A stretch of DNA of 11,196 nt from Methanobrevibacter sp. (GCA_017404125.1 JAFRCZ010000232.1:1-11196); one strand, 5' to 3'. Shown: positions 1 through 7,683, counted from the first letter of the stretch. The notes: generated from the sequence alone by a model not told the origin. Numbers and translations are program-made.

Positions 1-1
1 A

Positions 2-67
2 GAGGAAAGTAAATATTATGACTATGAAAGAAAAGGAGCAGATTCTGTTTTTAATTTAGATGAATAA
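2..67 (+). CDS. C-terminal end of an unidentified protein (partial)
   Basis: The frame starting at base 2 is open from the window edge and encodes 21 residues (EESKYYDYERKGADSVFNLDE) before a TAA at 65-67. The peptide is charged and rich in Tyr, Asp, Glu and Lys, with no motif that identifies the protein. The main support is context. The stop codon is followed with no gap by a hairpin terminator that is nearly identical to the one directly after the orc1/cdc6 stop codon at 9717. The other two forward frames close early. The function is unknown; most of the gene lies upstream of the window. Confidence 0.6.
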   Translation, partial: EESKYYDYERKGADSVFNLDE

Positions 68-118
68 CCAAACTTTTACTCGCCTTCGGCTCGCAAAAGT
101 TTGATTAAAACTCTTTCT
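68..118 (+). terminator. Hairpin terminator starting at the stop codon, copy 1
   Basis: An inverted repeat, CAAACTTTT (69-77) and AAAAGTTTG (95-103), encloses a GC-rich loop segment containing GCC-TTC-GGC. It is followed by AAAACTCTTTCT and then by long T tracts to about 176. The element begins at the base after the upstream stop codon. A copy lies at 9718-9768 with two differences over 51 bases, and a divergent relative lies at 2746-2794 on the other strand. Archaeal termination depends mainly on U tracts, so the hairpin could instead define or protect the 3' end. Confidence 0.75.
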
Positions 119-225
119 TCAGTTGTGAGTATTTTATTTCTATTTTTATTTTTTTATTTTAATTTTTTTTTAAATTTTATTATTTTTATATGAATTGCCT
201 AATTTTTCAACTTTTTTCATAATAA

Positions 226-235
226 TATATATAAA
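226..235 (+). promoter_or_regulatory. TATA box for the secreted-protein gene
   Basis: TATATATAAA lies about 45 bp ahead of the ATG at 277. Transcription would be expected to start about 25 bp downstream, near 255. That gives a short leader of about 20 bases containing the ribosome binding site at 264-270. Confidence 0.55.
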
Positions 236-263
236 GTTAAAAACATAATTAATAATATCTTAA

Positions 264-270
264 AAAGGTG
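264..270 (+). promoter_or_regulatory. Ribosome binding site that sets the start at 277
   Basis: AAAGGTG ends 6 bases before the ATG at 277. The in-frame GTG at 268-270 is part of this site, so it is very unlikely to be the start codon. The same GGTG with 5-7 base spacing precedes 4263, 7684 and 10731. Confidence 0.7.
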
Positions 271-276
271 TATTAT

Positions 277-807
277 ATGGATAAAAAAATGGCTATTCTA
301 ATAATTGCTGTATTTTGCTTATTATGTGTAGGTTCATATATGATCTTTGAACCAGGCAGGGATGTCACTTATCATCAAATCAATTTAACAAATTCCTGCT
401 CTGCTCAAGTTCCAGTAACTGATAAAGTATCTGAATATACGGATAATCTAGATATTCATTACTATTGTGATTATGATTATGGTCTTAATATTACAAGTTT
501 CAATAATGGATCTCCAATTACAGCATCACAAGGACTTCTAAGGTTTGACAATATTAAGAAGGAAGTTTTAGGTACTGAAAAAGGAACCAATGGAAATCTC
601 ACTTATTATAAAAATAATAATTTAGGAACCTATACAGTTTTTGTTGAAGATAAGATGTCAAATAACTTTATTTTAATTTCTTCAAAGGATTTGACAATTT
701 TACATAAGGTTTATAATAGTTTAGAGGCAAGAATAATAGTCGATGATTATGAGTTGCAGCAGATGTATTCAAATAGCTCTTCTAATAATTCATCTCGTTA
801 TTATTAA
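277..807 (+). CDS. Small membrane-anchored or secreted protein of unknown function
   Basis: This gene encodes 176 residues and is not a family I recognise. Residues 1-4 are MDKK, followed by a hydrophobic segment at about 5-24 that should be an uncleaved signal anchor or a signal peptide. The rest is hydrophilic and would sit outside the cell. Candidate N-glycosylation sequons (N-X-S/T) occur at Asn36, 71, 77, 107, 166 and 171. Two cysteines (41 and 64) in the outer part could form a disulfide. The tail (165-176) is almost all Ser and Asn and ends in RYY. The middle alternates beta-like stretches such as TYTVFVED and FILISS with a final helix-like KVYNSLEARI, so one small alpha/beta domain is likely. 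The start was chosen because AGGTG precedes it at the right distance. The gene has its own TATA box and appears monocistronic. Function is unknown; a cell-surface role is inferred only from topology. Confidence 0.85.
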   Translation: MDKKMAILIIAVFCLLCVGSYMIFEPGRDVTYHQINLTNSCSAQVPVTDKVSEYTDNLDIHYYCDYDYGLNITSFNNGSPITASQGLLRFDNIKKEVLGTEKGTNGNLTYYKNNNLGTYTVFVEDKMSNNFILISSKDLTILHKVYNSLEARIIVDDYELQQMYSNSSSNNSSRYY

Positions 808-907
808 ACCATTTTAATTTTTGCCTTTGACTATTCAATTTTTTGTTTTATTTAATTTGCATAATTTTATTAGTTAATTTTAATTTTATTTTCATTAATG
901 TGATAAT

Positions 908-2599
908 ATGAATACTGCAGAAGCATTAATCAAATTGCTTGAAGAAGATGGTGTCAAGCATATATTCGGACACCCTGGAGAACAGATACTTCCTTTCTAT
1001 AAGGCATTGAAGGATTCTTCAATTGAGCATATCTTAACAAGGCATGAACAGGGGGTAGTTCACGCTGCAGACGCTTATGCTCGCTCATCAGGCAATTATG
1101 GATTATGCATTTCCACTGCAGGCCCTGGTGCTATGAATCTGGTTATGGGGACAACTACTGCCTTTAAGGATTCAGTGCCTCTTCTTATAATTACAGGGGA
1201 TAATGATTATTCCAAAAAGGATGAGGATATTTTTCAAAATTCCCCAATCAATGATGTTTTCAAACCAATAACCATCAAATCATATCATCCGGATTCATCC
1301 AAGCAAGCTATTTCTGATTTATGTGAAGCTTTAGCTATTCTTCACAAATGGCCAAAAGGTCCTATTCATATTAATTTGTCTAGAGATATTCTTTTGGAAG
1401 ACATTGCTGATGATTTTGATATTGAAAATATTTATGATTCATTCGGCTCAGCTGTGAAAGATGATTCTGGCCCTAATTTTGATGACTTTTCTAAATCACC
1501 ATCACCAAAGATAGATGGCAACATTGATTTAATTGTAAAAAAATTACAAAGTGCAGAAAAACCATTACTCCTTGTAGGAAATGGAGTAGTTTGGGGTAAA
1601 GCTATTGAAAAATTAAACGTTCTTGTAAGTAAAACATGGGTTCCTATTGCTACTACTTTTCACTCTAAAGGAATCATTAGTGAATATGATAAATTGAACC
1701 TTGGAATAGTTGGCTTACGAGGAACTTCACTTGCTAACTATGCATATGAGAACTCAGATTGCATTTTAGTTTTAGGCGCTAAACTATCTGAACGAACAAT
1801 TGCATCTTGTGATTTTGAATATGTTCAAGATAAAATCATTCATGTGAATATTGATGAGGGTTGTCTTAAAGGTAACATTAATCTTCATATGGATGTGTCT
1901 GATTTTTTAGATTTATTGTTAAATGGAATAGATTCCAAAAAGTACAAGCATGAAGATTTTATATTCTATTCAGAATGGATTGATGAAATCTATTCTCATT
2001 ATGAAGAATTGATTGTTGATGGAATTGATGAATTGGAAGAGAATTACATTCCATTAAGGCCTCCTTATGCAATTAATAAAATAGTAAATGCATTTAAAGG
2101 AAGTTATTTCTTGTCAGATGCCGGCACTCACACAACTTGGACAGTACTGCTTTCAAAAAACGATAGCTTTGGCAAACTCCTCTTTTCTGGGGGTTTTGGT
2201 CCTATGGGCTATGGTTTAGCGGGATCTATCGGTGTAGCTATTGCCCATCCAAATGATCAGGTTGTTGTTATCTGTGGCGATGGGGATATTCAAATGGTCA
2301 TTCAGGAATTGGCTACCATTAAGGAATATGATTTGAATATAGCTATATTTATTATAGACAATTCCCAATTAGGAATCATTCGCCAATGGGAAGAGACTAT
2401 TTATGATATTGAAAAATATCAAGTGGATTTAGTCAACCCTGATTTTGTAAAATTAGCTGAAGCTTATGGCATTGATTCCATGAAAGTAGAGTCCAAAGAA
2501 GATCTTGAATTGGCTATTGAAAAAGCTTTTAGTTCTAATCATGCATTTTTAGCTGATGTTTGCGTTTGTGAAGAGAATATTCCTCTTCCTAAAAAATAG
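908..2599 (+). CDS. Acetolactate-synthase-like ThDP-dependent enzyme
   Basis: This 563-residue protein has the three-domain layout of the acetohydroxyacid synthase/pyruvate oxidase family. The N-terminal Pyr domain has the catalytic glutamate (Glu47, in RHEQ) and STAGPGAMN. The middle domain has LVGNGV (222-227) and a GLRGTSLANYA segment (269-279) like the FAD region of acetolactate synthase. The C-terminal PP domain has the ThDP-metal motif GDGD (457-460) to Asn485, then QLGIIRQWEE. The Trp in that last segment matches the one at the herbicide site of true acetolactate synthases. That favours acetolactate synthase activity (two pyruvate to acetolactate and CO2), or a related 2-keto-acid carboligase or decarboxylase. 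No small regulatory subunit (IlvN/IlvH) gene is adjacent, and no other branched-chain gene is nearby, so this could be a paralogue with a different substrate. The ATG follows a weak GTGAT site. The gene appears to stand alone, ending in a terminator at 2665-2697. Confidence 0.85.
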   Translation: MNTAEALIKLLEEDGVKHIFGHPGEQILPFYKALKDSSIEHILTRHEQGVVHAADAYARSSGNYGLCISTAGPGAMNLVMGTTTAFKDSVPLLIITGDNDYSKKDEDIFQNSPINDVFKPITIKSYHPDSSKQAISDLCEALAILHKWPKGPIHINLSRDILLEDIADDFDIENIYDSFGSAVKDDSGPNFDDFSKSPSPKIDGNIDLIVKKLQSAEKPLLLVGNGVVWGKAIEKLNVLVSKTWVPIATTFHSKGIISEYDKLNLGIVGLRGTSLANYAYENSDCILVLGAKLSERTIASCDFEYVQDKIIHVNIDEGCLKGNINLHMDVSDFLDLLLNGIDSKKYKHEDFIFYSEWIDEIYSHYEELIVDGIDELEENYIPLRPPYAINKIVNAFKGSYFLSDAGTHTTWTVLLSKNDSFGKLLFSGGFGPMGYGLAGSIGVAIAHPNDQVVVICGDGDIQMVIQELATIKEYDLNIAIFIIDNSQLGIIRQWEETIYDIEKYQVDLVNPDFVKLAEAYGIDSMKVESKEDLELAIEKAFSSNHAFLADVCVCEENIPLPKK

Positions 2600-2664
2600 T
2601 TCTTGATAAAATACTTTAAAATAATTAAAATAACTCTTTTTTTATATAAAATAAAAATATCAAT

Positions 2665-2697
2665 ATAAGAATTTAAATTCTTATCTAATTTTTTTTT
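2665..2697 (+). terminator. Terminator: 20 bp perfect palindrome plus nine T
   Basis: Bases 2665-2684 (ATAAGAATTTAAATTCTTAT) are a perfect 20 bp palindrome that can fold as a hairpin. They are followed after four bases by nine consecutive T (2689-2697). It lies 65 bp after the stop of the ThDP enzyme gene, and another T tract sits at about 2634-2643. It faces the minus-strand terminator at 2746-2794. Confidence 0.65.
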
Positions 2698-2745
2698 AAA
2701 ATAAGTAAAAAAAGTAAAAGTTAAGAGTAATCACTCCCAACCTTT

Positions 2746-2794
2746 AGAAAAAGTTTTGGTCAAGGTTCTATGGACTGAAGTCCATGAAGCTTGG
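2746..2794 (-). terminator. Hairpin terminator at the aminotransferase stop codon, copy 3 (divergent)
   Basis: Read on the minus strand, the element starts at the base after the TAA (2797-2795) with CCAAGCTTC. It forms a 14 bp stem (one mismatch, one bulge) around a TTCA loop: CAAG/CTTG outside and ATGGAC/GTCCAT inside. It then continues GACCAAAACTTTTTCT. The opening CCAA and this tail match the copies at 68-118 and 9718-9768, although the stem sequence is largely different. A further T tract on this strand lies at about 2712-2706. Confidence 0.75.
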
Positions 2795-3937
2795 TTATAT
2801 GTAGTGGTCAGCAAGAGCTGCTACACCTGCGCCTGCATCTTCAACTAAGCCTAATCCTTTTAAGGTTAAACCTAATGCAGTGAAAGTGATAGCTAATTCC
2901 TTGTAGCTGATTACACCCATATGTCCAATTCTGAAAATGTTTCCTTTGAGGTGGTCTTGTCCACCAGCTAATTGAACATAATATTTGTCTAACATGGTTC
3001 CTCTGATTTGTGCATCAGTTGCACCTTCTGGCATTTTAACTGCAGTTACAGTTGCAGAGGATACATTTTCATCAGGGAATAATTCAAGACCTAAAGCCTT
3101 AACAGCATCTCTAGTTGCAGCTGCTGCTTGGTGGTGTCTTGCTACTCTGTTTTCAAGACCTTCTTCCTGAACGATTTCAAGAGCTTCCTTTAATGCATAA
3201 ATTAATGAAACTGATGGGGTGTAAGGAGTTTGTGCAGGGTCTTTATTACCGTTTGCTCTGTATTTAGGCATATTTAAGTAATAATTGTTGTCTTCCACTT
3301 TTTCACATGCTGCCCATGCATCATCGTTGAAAGTGATTGCTGCAAGACCTGGTGGTGCAGCGAGACATTTTTGAGATCCGGTTACACATGCATCGATATG
3401 GAATTTGTCCACATCTACGTAGTCTCCACCTAAAGAGGATACAGTGTCTACGATAAATAAAGCATCGTAATTTTTCATTACTTCACCTACTTCTTGAATA
3501 GGTGCAGCCACTCCAGTGGAGGTTTCGTTGTGGATCATGGTCACTGCTTTAATGTCTTCATCTGCTTCCAATGCTTGTTGCACTTGGTCAGCAGTTACAG
3601 CAGTTCCCCATTCAACGTTTAAAGGTACGGATTCGATTCCATGCATTTTGGAAATGTCTGCAAATCTTTCTCCGAATTTTCCTCCAACAATGTTCAATAT
3701 TTTATCTCCTCTGTTTACAAGGTTTGAAACAGCAGCTTCCATTGCTGAAGTTCCAGATCCTGTAAGGATGTAAGAATCATTTTGGGTTTGGAAAGTTTTA
3801 GACATTAATTGGGTAGTTTCAGTATAAATTTCTCCAAATTCGTCTCCTCTGTGGTTTACAACAGCTTTTCCCATAGCTTGCAATACTCTTGGGTCTGCAG
3901 TTGTTGGGCCTGGGAGCATTAATAAAATTTCATTCAT
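2795..3937 (-). CDS. Class V PLP-dependent aminotransferase (serine/alanine/aspartate type)
   Basis: This 380-residue protein is full length for the alanine-glyoxylate/serine-pyruvate aminotransferase group. Visible motifs are MLPGPT (7-12) and TGSGTSAMEA (59-68, phosphate binding). HNETSTG (136-142) and VDTVSSLGG (163-171, with Asp164 contacting the pyridine nitrogen) follow. The Schiff-base lysine is Lys190 in GSQKCLAAPPGLA, and FRIGHMG (335-341) has the carboxylate-binding Arg336. It is a cytosolic enzyme moving amino groups between small amino acids and glyoxylate, pyruvate or oxaloacetate. A characterised Methanocaldococcus relative is a broad-specificity aspartate aminotransferase that can also make phosphoserine, so substrate cannot be fixed from sequence. 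The start follows GGAGG (3949-3945), the strongest ribosome binding site in the window. It is transcribed convergently with the ThDP enzyme gene and appears monocistronic. Homologues are sometimes mislabelled as a soluble hydrogenase subunit. Confidence 0.92.
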   Translation of the reverse strand: MNEILLMLPGPTTADPRVLQAMGKAVVNHRGDEFGEIYTETTQLMSKTFQTQNDSYILTGSGTSAMEAAVSNLVNRGDKILNIVGGKFGERFADISKMHGIESVPLNVEWGTAVTADQVQQALEADEDIKAVTMIHNETSTGVAAPIQEVGEVMKNYDALFIVDTVSSLGGDYVDVDKFHIDACVTGSQKCLAAPPGLAAITFNDDAWAACEKVEDNNYYLNMPKYRANGNKDPAQTPYTPSVSLIYALKEALEIVQEEGLENRVARHHQAAAATRDAVKALGLELFPDENVSSATVTAVKMPEGATDAQIRGTMLDKYYVQLAGGQDHLKGNIFRIGHMGVISYKELAITFTALGLTLKGLGLVEDAGAGVAALADHYI

Positions 3938-3987
3938 TTAGTTTCCTCCAATAAAAAATTGAGCTTGATAAATTGAATTTTATTAGT

Positions 3988-3998
3988 TTTTATAAAAT
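3988..3998 (-). promoter_or_regulatory. Possible TATA box for the aminotransferase gene
   Basis: On the minus strand this reads AATTTTATAAA. A start about 25 bp downstream, near 3968, would give a leader of about 30 bases carrying the GGAGG. A second candidate, AAAGTATAAATAA at about 4067-4079 on the minus strand, would give a leader of about 100 bases. Confidence 0.4.
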
Positions 3999-4188
3999 TA
4001 ATAAGTTGTAGATTAAATTAAATATTTTTTAAAATTATTTAAATTCAAGCTTATAATAATTTTTATTATTTATACTTTTTAAATATTTTGTCGGCACTTT
4101 ATTTTCTTTATGGCTTTAAATTATCCATTTGAAATCTTTGTTTTGATTGCTGTTTTTAGACTTTCAAATAGTTTCATAGCTAAACTTG

Positions 4189-4196
4189 ATTTATAG
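4189..4196 (+). promoter_or_regulatory. Possible TATA box for the phosphoesterase-reductase operon
   Basis: ATTTATAG lies about 70 bp before the ATG at 4263. The implied transcription start is near 4218, with a leader of about 45 bases. The match is only moderate. Confidence 0.3.
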
Positions 4197-4253
4197 AAAT
4201 CTTTATTACTCTCTTAAACTAATCTAAATTTGATTGATTATCATAATTTATTT

Positions 4254-4257
4254 GGTG
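4254..4257 (+). promoter_or_regulatory. Ribosome binding site that sets the start at 4263
   Basis: GGTG ends 5 bases before the ATG at 4263. The upstream in-frame TTG at 4230 has no such site, and this GGTG would lie inside its reading frame. Confidence 0.65.
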
Positions 4258-4262
4258 TATCT

Positions 4263-5345
4263 ATGAGCTTTAGGACAAGAAGAGTTATTTTCATGACTCC
4301 ATTTCTTATGTTATATGAGTTTTTTCTCTTGAAATATCTGTTTTTGCTATTCGGTGGAATAGATGATATTTACATAGGCATTTTAACAATCCTATTTGGA
4401 TTTTTACACATAGTGCCTATGCTTTTTGAAGAGAAAAAATCGATATGCCTAACAAGAGCTCTGGATGAGATATGCGGCATATGGATTTGGGCTTCTCTAT
4501 TTATTCTATTTGATTTAATCATAATTTATTTCATAGCCTCATTTGTAAAGGTTCCTATGTGGTTTATTCTACTTAGTTTGATTGTTATATTTATCATTGG
4601 GGTTTATTCCTATTATAAAGCTCATAAATTGGTTGTTAATGATAAAGAGATTTATTTGGATGTGCTTAGTGAGGATGTCAATATTGTTCATTTCTCAGAT
4701 GTTCATTTTGGATCTATCAGACATAAGAAAATCATCAATGATTTAAGGGACAAACTAATTGAATTGTCTGATGATTGTGACATTGCAATTATCTCTGGAG
4801 ATTTGGCAGACGGGTCCTGTGTTGTTGAAGAGGATGACTTTTTGCCTTTAAAGGATGTGGATATGCCTATTGTATTTGTTCCTGGAAATCATGATTATTA
4901 TCCTGGAATAGATAATGTAATCAAAGCTTGCAGAAATGCAGACATAATTGTTTTGGATAATGAATCTATGGAATTTAAAGGAATGAATATATTTGGTTTG
5001 ACATTTAGTTTTGGAGACATTGAAATGCCAAGTGCTGATGACTTGATTTCTACCATTAAGGAAGATGGTGCCAATATTGTCATTTACCATGTTCCTCAAG
5101 GATGGCAGGAACTTTCAAGTTTAGGCTTTGATATCCAATTGTCTGGCCATACTCATGGAGGACAGTTTTATCCGGTTGTTTGGATAGGAGATAGGATTTG
5201 GTATAATAGAGGTCTTTTTAAGGCAATCATTGGTGGAAAAGATAAATATTTGCATGTTACAACTGGTGTAGGTGGAATGGATTATCCATTTAGATGGGGA
5301 ACTGATAGTGAACTGGTTGTATTGAAGTTGAGGAAGAAAAATTAA
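4263..5345 (+). CDS. Membrane-bound calcineurin-like metallophosphoesterase
   Basis: The gene encodes 360 residues. Four hydrophobic segments (about 8-30, 35-54, 75-95 and 98-117) form an N-terminal membrane domain. A calcineurin-like phosphoesterase domain follows from about 138. All the metal-binding blocks are present: FSDVHFG (Asp146, His148), SGDLADGS (Asp180), PGNHDYY (Asn209, His210), IYHVPQ (His276) and SGHTHGGQ (His296, His298). The layout resembles the YkuE/YaeI-type phosphoesterases, which in bacteria are often membrane linked. The substrate (phosphomonoester, phosphodiester or lipid pyrophosphate) cannot be told from the motifs. A short linker follows the fourth helix, and four helices would place both ends on the same side, probably cytoplasmic given the Arg/Lys-rich start. 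The reductase gene starts 36 bp after the stop with its own ribosome binding site, so the two are probably co-transcribed. Confidence 0.88.
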   Translation: MSFRTRRVIFMTPFLMLYEFFLLKYLFLLFGGIDDIYIGILTILFGFLHIVPMLFEEKKSICLTRALDEICGIWIWASLFILFDLIIIYFIASFVKVPMWFILLSLIVIFIIGVYSYYKAHKLVVNDKEIYLDVLSEDVNIVHFSDVHFGSIRHKKIINDLRDKLIELSDDCDIAIISGDLADGSCVVEEDDFLPLKDVDMPIVFVPGNHDYYPGIDNVIKACRNADIIVLDNESMEFKGMNIFGLTFSFGDIEMPSADDLISTIKEDGANIVIYHVPQGWQELSSLGFDIQLSGHTHGGQFYPVVWIGDRIWYNRGLFKAIIGGKDKYLHVTTGVGGMDYPFRWGTDSELVVLKLRKKN

Positions 5346-5381
5346 GTTTATTATTAATTTCATATTGTTTTAGGGGTTTAA

Positions 5382-6647
5382 ATGGTTAAAAGAGTAGTCA
5401 AAAAGAATGGTGATGAGCTGTTTCCACTTGGTTTAGGGGCTATGAGGCTTCCTACCAAAAACAATTCCATTGATAGGGAAGTGGCAATGGAATACATTTT
5501 ATATGCCATTGATAATGGTGTAAATTACATTGACACTGCTTATGCTTATCATGGTGGAGAAAGCGAATCCTTTTTAGGTGAAATATTAAGCTTGACTGAT
5601 GAGGATAGAGTAAAATACAGGGATAAAGTTAAATTGTCCACTAAATTGCCTTCATGGATGGTAAGGTCAAGAGAGGATATGGATGCTTTCTTAAATCACC
5701 AATTAAGAAAGCTCCAAACTGATGCAATAGATTACTATTATGTTCATAGTGTTGATTTGTCAACTATCTTAAGACTTAAAAACCTAGGGCTTTATGAATT
5801 TTTGGAAAAGGCCAAATCCGAAGGTAAAATCAGGAATATTGGATTTTCCTATCATGGATCTCCAAATGAATTCAATGAACTGATTGATGATTTCAATTGG
5901 GATATGGTTTTGGTTCAATATAATTATCTTGATGTCAATGCACAGGCAGGAATCCGTGGAATTGAATATGCATATGAAAATGATATTGCAGTATTTGTTA
6001 TGGAACCTTTAAAAGGGGGTCTTCTTGCTGGTGAATTGCCTAAGGAAGTGAGTGATCTCTTTGATAGTGTTGATTCTGAAAAATCTTCAGTTGATTGGGC
6101 TTTAAGTTGGGTCTTTAATCAAAAGGAGATTACTTGTGTGCTCTCTGGTATGGGCTCATTGGAAGAGATTAAAGAGAATATGGCTATTGCAGAGCGAGTT
6201 GAAGTCGAATCATTGTCTGATGAAGAATTGGATATTTTGGATAAGGCGCAAGGCATTTTTAATTCCATGATGAAAATCAATTGCACTGGTTGTGGCTATT
6301 GTCTGCCATGCCCTAAAGGAGTAAACATTCCAGATTGCTTCAATGTCTATAATGAAAAGTATCTATTCAATAAAAAGATGTTTAATTTAATTCCTCATGC
6401 TATGATGAACTATTATATGGTTGTTGGTGGAATAACCAATAAGCAGTCAAATGCTGGGCTTTGCAATCACTGTGGCAGATGCAAAAGCTTATGTCCGCAG
6501 TCACTTGACATTCCAAATGAATTGGATAGGGTAAAATCAGAATTTGAATTATTTGGATTCAATTATCATATTAAATTTATTAAAAATGTTGCAATGCCTT
6601 CTATTAATAAGATAGCTAAGGTTTTTGACTTTTTTAAGAATTCTTAA
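5382..6647 (+). CDS. Aldo/keto reductase with C-terminal iron-sulfur domain
   Basis: This 421-residue protein has an aldo/keto reductase barrel at about 1-290 and a ferredoxin-like tail. The catalytic tetrad is intact: Asp51 and Tyr56 in DTAYAY, Lys88 in STKLP, and His122 in YYVHS. The barrel begins with PLGLGAMRLP and has FVMEPLKGG at 205-213. The tail has two cysteine groups, Cys301-304-307-310 (CTGCGYCLPCP) and Cys361-364-367-371 (CNHCGRCKSLCP), likely to bind one or two 4Fe-4S clusters. This fusion is a known, widespread family in anaerobes (COG1453 type), proposed to couple a nicotinamide-linked reduction to iron-sulfur electron carriers; the substrate is unknown. An AGGGG site precedes the ATG. 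The gene probably shares a transcript with the upstream phosphoesterase, although the two functions have no obvious link. It ends in a long series of T tracts. Confidence 0.92.
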   Translation: MVKRVVKKNGDELFPLGLGAMRLPTKNNSIDREVAMEYILYAIDNGVNYIDTAYAYHGGESESFLGEILSLTDEDRVKYRDKVKLSTKLPSWMVRSREDMDAFLNHQLRKLQTDAIDYYYVHSVDLSTILRLKNLGLYEFLEKAKSEGKIRNIGFSYHGSPNEFNELIDDFNWDMVLVQYNYLDVNAQAGIRGIEYAYENDIAVFVMEPLKGGLLAGELPKEVSDLFDSVDSEKSSVDWALSWVFNQKEITCVLSGMGSLEEIKENMAIAERVEVESLSDEELDILDKAQGIFNSMMKINCTGCGYCLPCPKGVNIPDCFNVYNEKYLFNKKMFNLIPHAMMNYYMVVGGITNKQSNAGLCNHCGRCKSLCPQSLDIPNELDRVKSEFELFGFNYHIKFIKNVAMPSINKIAKVFDFFKNS

Positions 6648-6658
6648 CTTGTATTCTA

Positions 6659-6709
6659 TTTTTTATTCTATTTTTTTAATTTTTTTATTTTTTTAACAAT
6701 TATTTTTTT
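6659..6709 (+). terminator. Oligo-T terminator region after the reductase gene
   Basis: Several runs of five to seven T follow within about 60 bp of the stop codon, with no strong hairpin. This is the usual form of archaeal U-tract-dependent termination and separates this operon from surE. Confidence 0.6.
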
Positions 6710-6723
6710 ACAATCATTTAAGA

Positions 6724-6732
6724 ATTTATAAG
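6724..6732 (+). promoter_or_regulatory. TATA box for surE
   Basis: ATTTATAAG lies about 55 bp before the ATG at 6785. The implied start near 6754 gives a leader of about 30 bases with GAGG at 6774-6777, 7 bases ahead of the start codon. Confidence 0.5.
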
Positions 6733-6784
6733 TATTATTAAAAATAAAATATATTCAAGAGAAAAATATCAAAGAGGTTTTTTC

Positions 6785-7573
6785 ATGAAAAATATTTTAA
6801 TATCTAATGATGATGGTGTTCTTGGTCCAGGCATTTTAGCCACCAAACAGGCACTTGAGGGCATTGCTAATACTGTTATTGTAGCCCCTCAGGAAAACAA
6901 TAGTGCTGTAGGACGCAAGGTCAATATCATGAAACATTTGTATTTGGATAAATATGAATTGGCAGATGGCAGTATGGCCTATGGATTATCTGGAACCCCC
7001 GCTGATTCAGTTAATGTAGGTATTAATTATGTTTTTGATGAGAAACCGGACCTTGTTGTAACTGGGATTAATCCTGGAATCAATATCAGCAGACTTCAGA
7101 TTACCACATCTGGAACTGTTTGTGCAGCAGTGGAAGCTGTTGGTCTTGGAGTGCCTGCTATTGCATGCTCTCTCTTTTTAGATGATGATTGCTTTAAGCA
7201 GGATGAAGAGGGCAATTGGTATGTGGATACAGATTATAGCTTTGCTCAAAAGATTCTTGCTAAAGTGGTTAAAAAGGTTTTGGATGAAGGCCTTCCAGAA
7301 GGTGTTGATCTGTTTAATTTAAATATTCCTTCTAAGCCATTATCTGATAAGATTAAGATAACCACTCTTGCAGACAGCATGCTGGAATTTAATATTATTG
7401 ATAGGGTGGACGATGACGGAAATGATACAGTTATGAATGTTCCTCAATTAATTGAAGAGTATGAAGAGGGAACAGATGGGTATTGTTTATTGGTTGAGAG
7501 AAGGCCTAGTTTAACCCCTTTAAGTCTTGATTATGGTGGTAAAATCAGTGGATTGGAGGATTGGGAGTTCTAA
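6785..7573 (+). CDS. surE: 5'/3'-nucleotidase SurE
   Basis: The 262-residue product matches the SurE family in length and motifs. The N-terminal ILISNDDGVLGPG (4-16) has the paired metal ligands Asp9 and Asp10. PQENNSAVG provides Ser40, GLSGTPADSV (67-76) is the substrate loop, TGINPGIN (93-100) provides Asn96, and TSGTVCAA (108-115) completes the site. SurE is a cytosolic divalent-metal phosphatase that removes phosphate from nucleoside monophosphates, and in some species from short polyphosphate, acting in nucleotide salvage or stress survival. The C-terminal part (about 235-262), with YCLLVERRPSLTPL, corresponds to the dimerisation and swapped region of the family. A GAGG site and TATA box precede it. 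There is no clear T-tract terminator before mptE, which starts 110 bp downstream, so read-through is possible. Confidence 0.95.
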   Translation: MKNILISNDDGVLGPGILATKQALEGIANTVIVAPQENNSAVGRKVNIMKHLYLDKYELADGSMAYGLSGTPADSVNVGINYVFDEKPDLVVTGINPGINISRLQITTSGTVCAAVEAVGLGVPAIACSLFLDDDCFKQDEEGNWYVDTDYSFAQKILAKVVKKVLDEGLPEGVDLFNLNIPSKPLSDKIKITTLADSMLEFNIIDRVDDDGNDTVMNVPQLIEEYEEGTDGYCLLVERRPSLTPLSLDYGGKISGLEDWEF

Positions 7574-7683
7574 TTGATTAAGGACTAATATTCCAGATAA
7601 AGTTTTAATTGATTATAATTAGTTTATTTTAATCTTATTAGATTATTTTAATATTTATTCAAATTTATTAAAAAGGTGTAAGT

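Larger units (their letters stand above)
3938..4262. other. 325 bp divergent promoter region
   Basis: This spacer separates the minus-strand aminotransferase from the plus-strand phosphoesterase. It is almost entirely A and T and holds TATA-like sequences for both directions. It also carries the GGAGG (3945-3949, minus) and GGTG (4254-4257, plus) ribosome binding sites. I see no convincing gene or RNA in it. Confidence 0.6.

Noticed and set aside
268..276. In-frame GTG at 268 as the start of the secreted-protein gene
   Set aside because: The GTG is part of the AAAGGTG ribosome binding site for the ATG at 277.
4110..4196. 28-codon frame (+) with a hydrophobic stretch in the divergent spacer
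   Set aside because: There is no ribosome binding site and only a doubtful promoter. Such short frames are expected in AT-rich DNA.
4230..4262. TTG at 4230 as the start of the phosphoesterase gene
   Set aside because: It has no ribosome binding site of its own, while the ATG at 4263 has GGTG at 5-base spacing. The extra 11 residues are hydrophilic and unlike a membrane-protein start.
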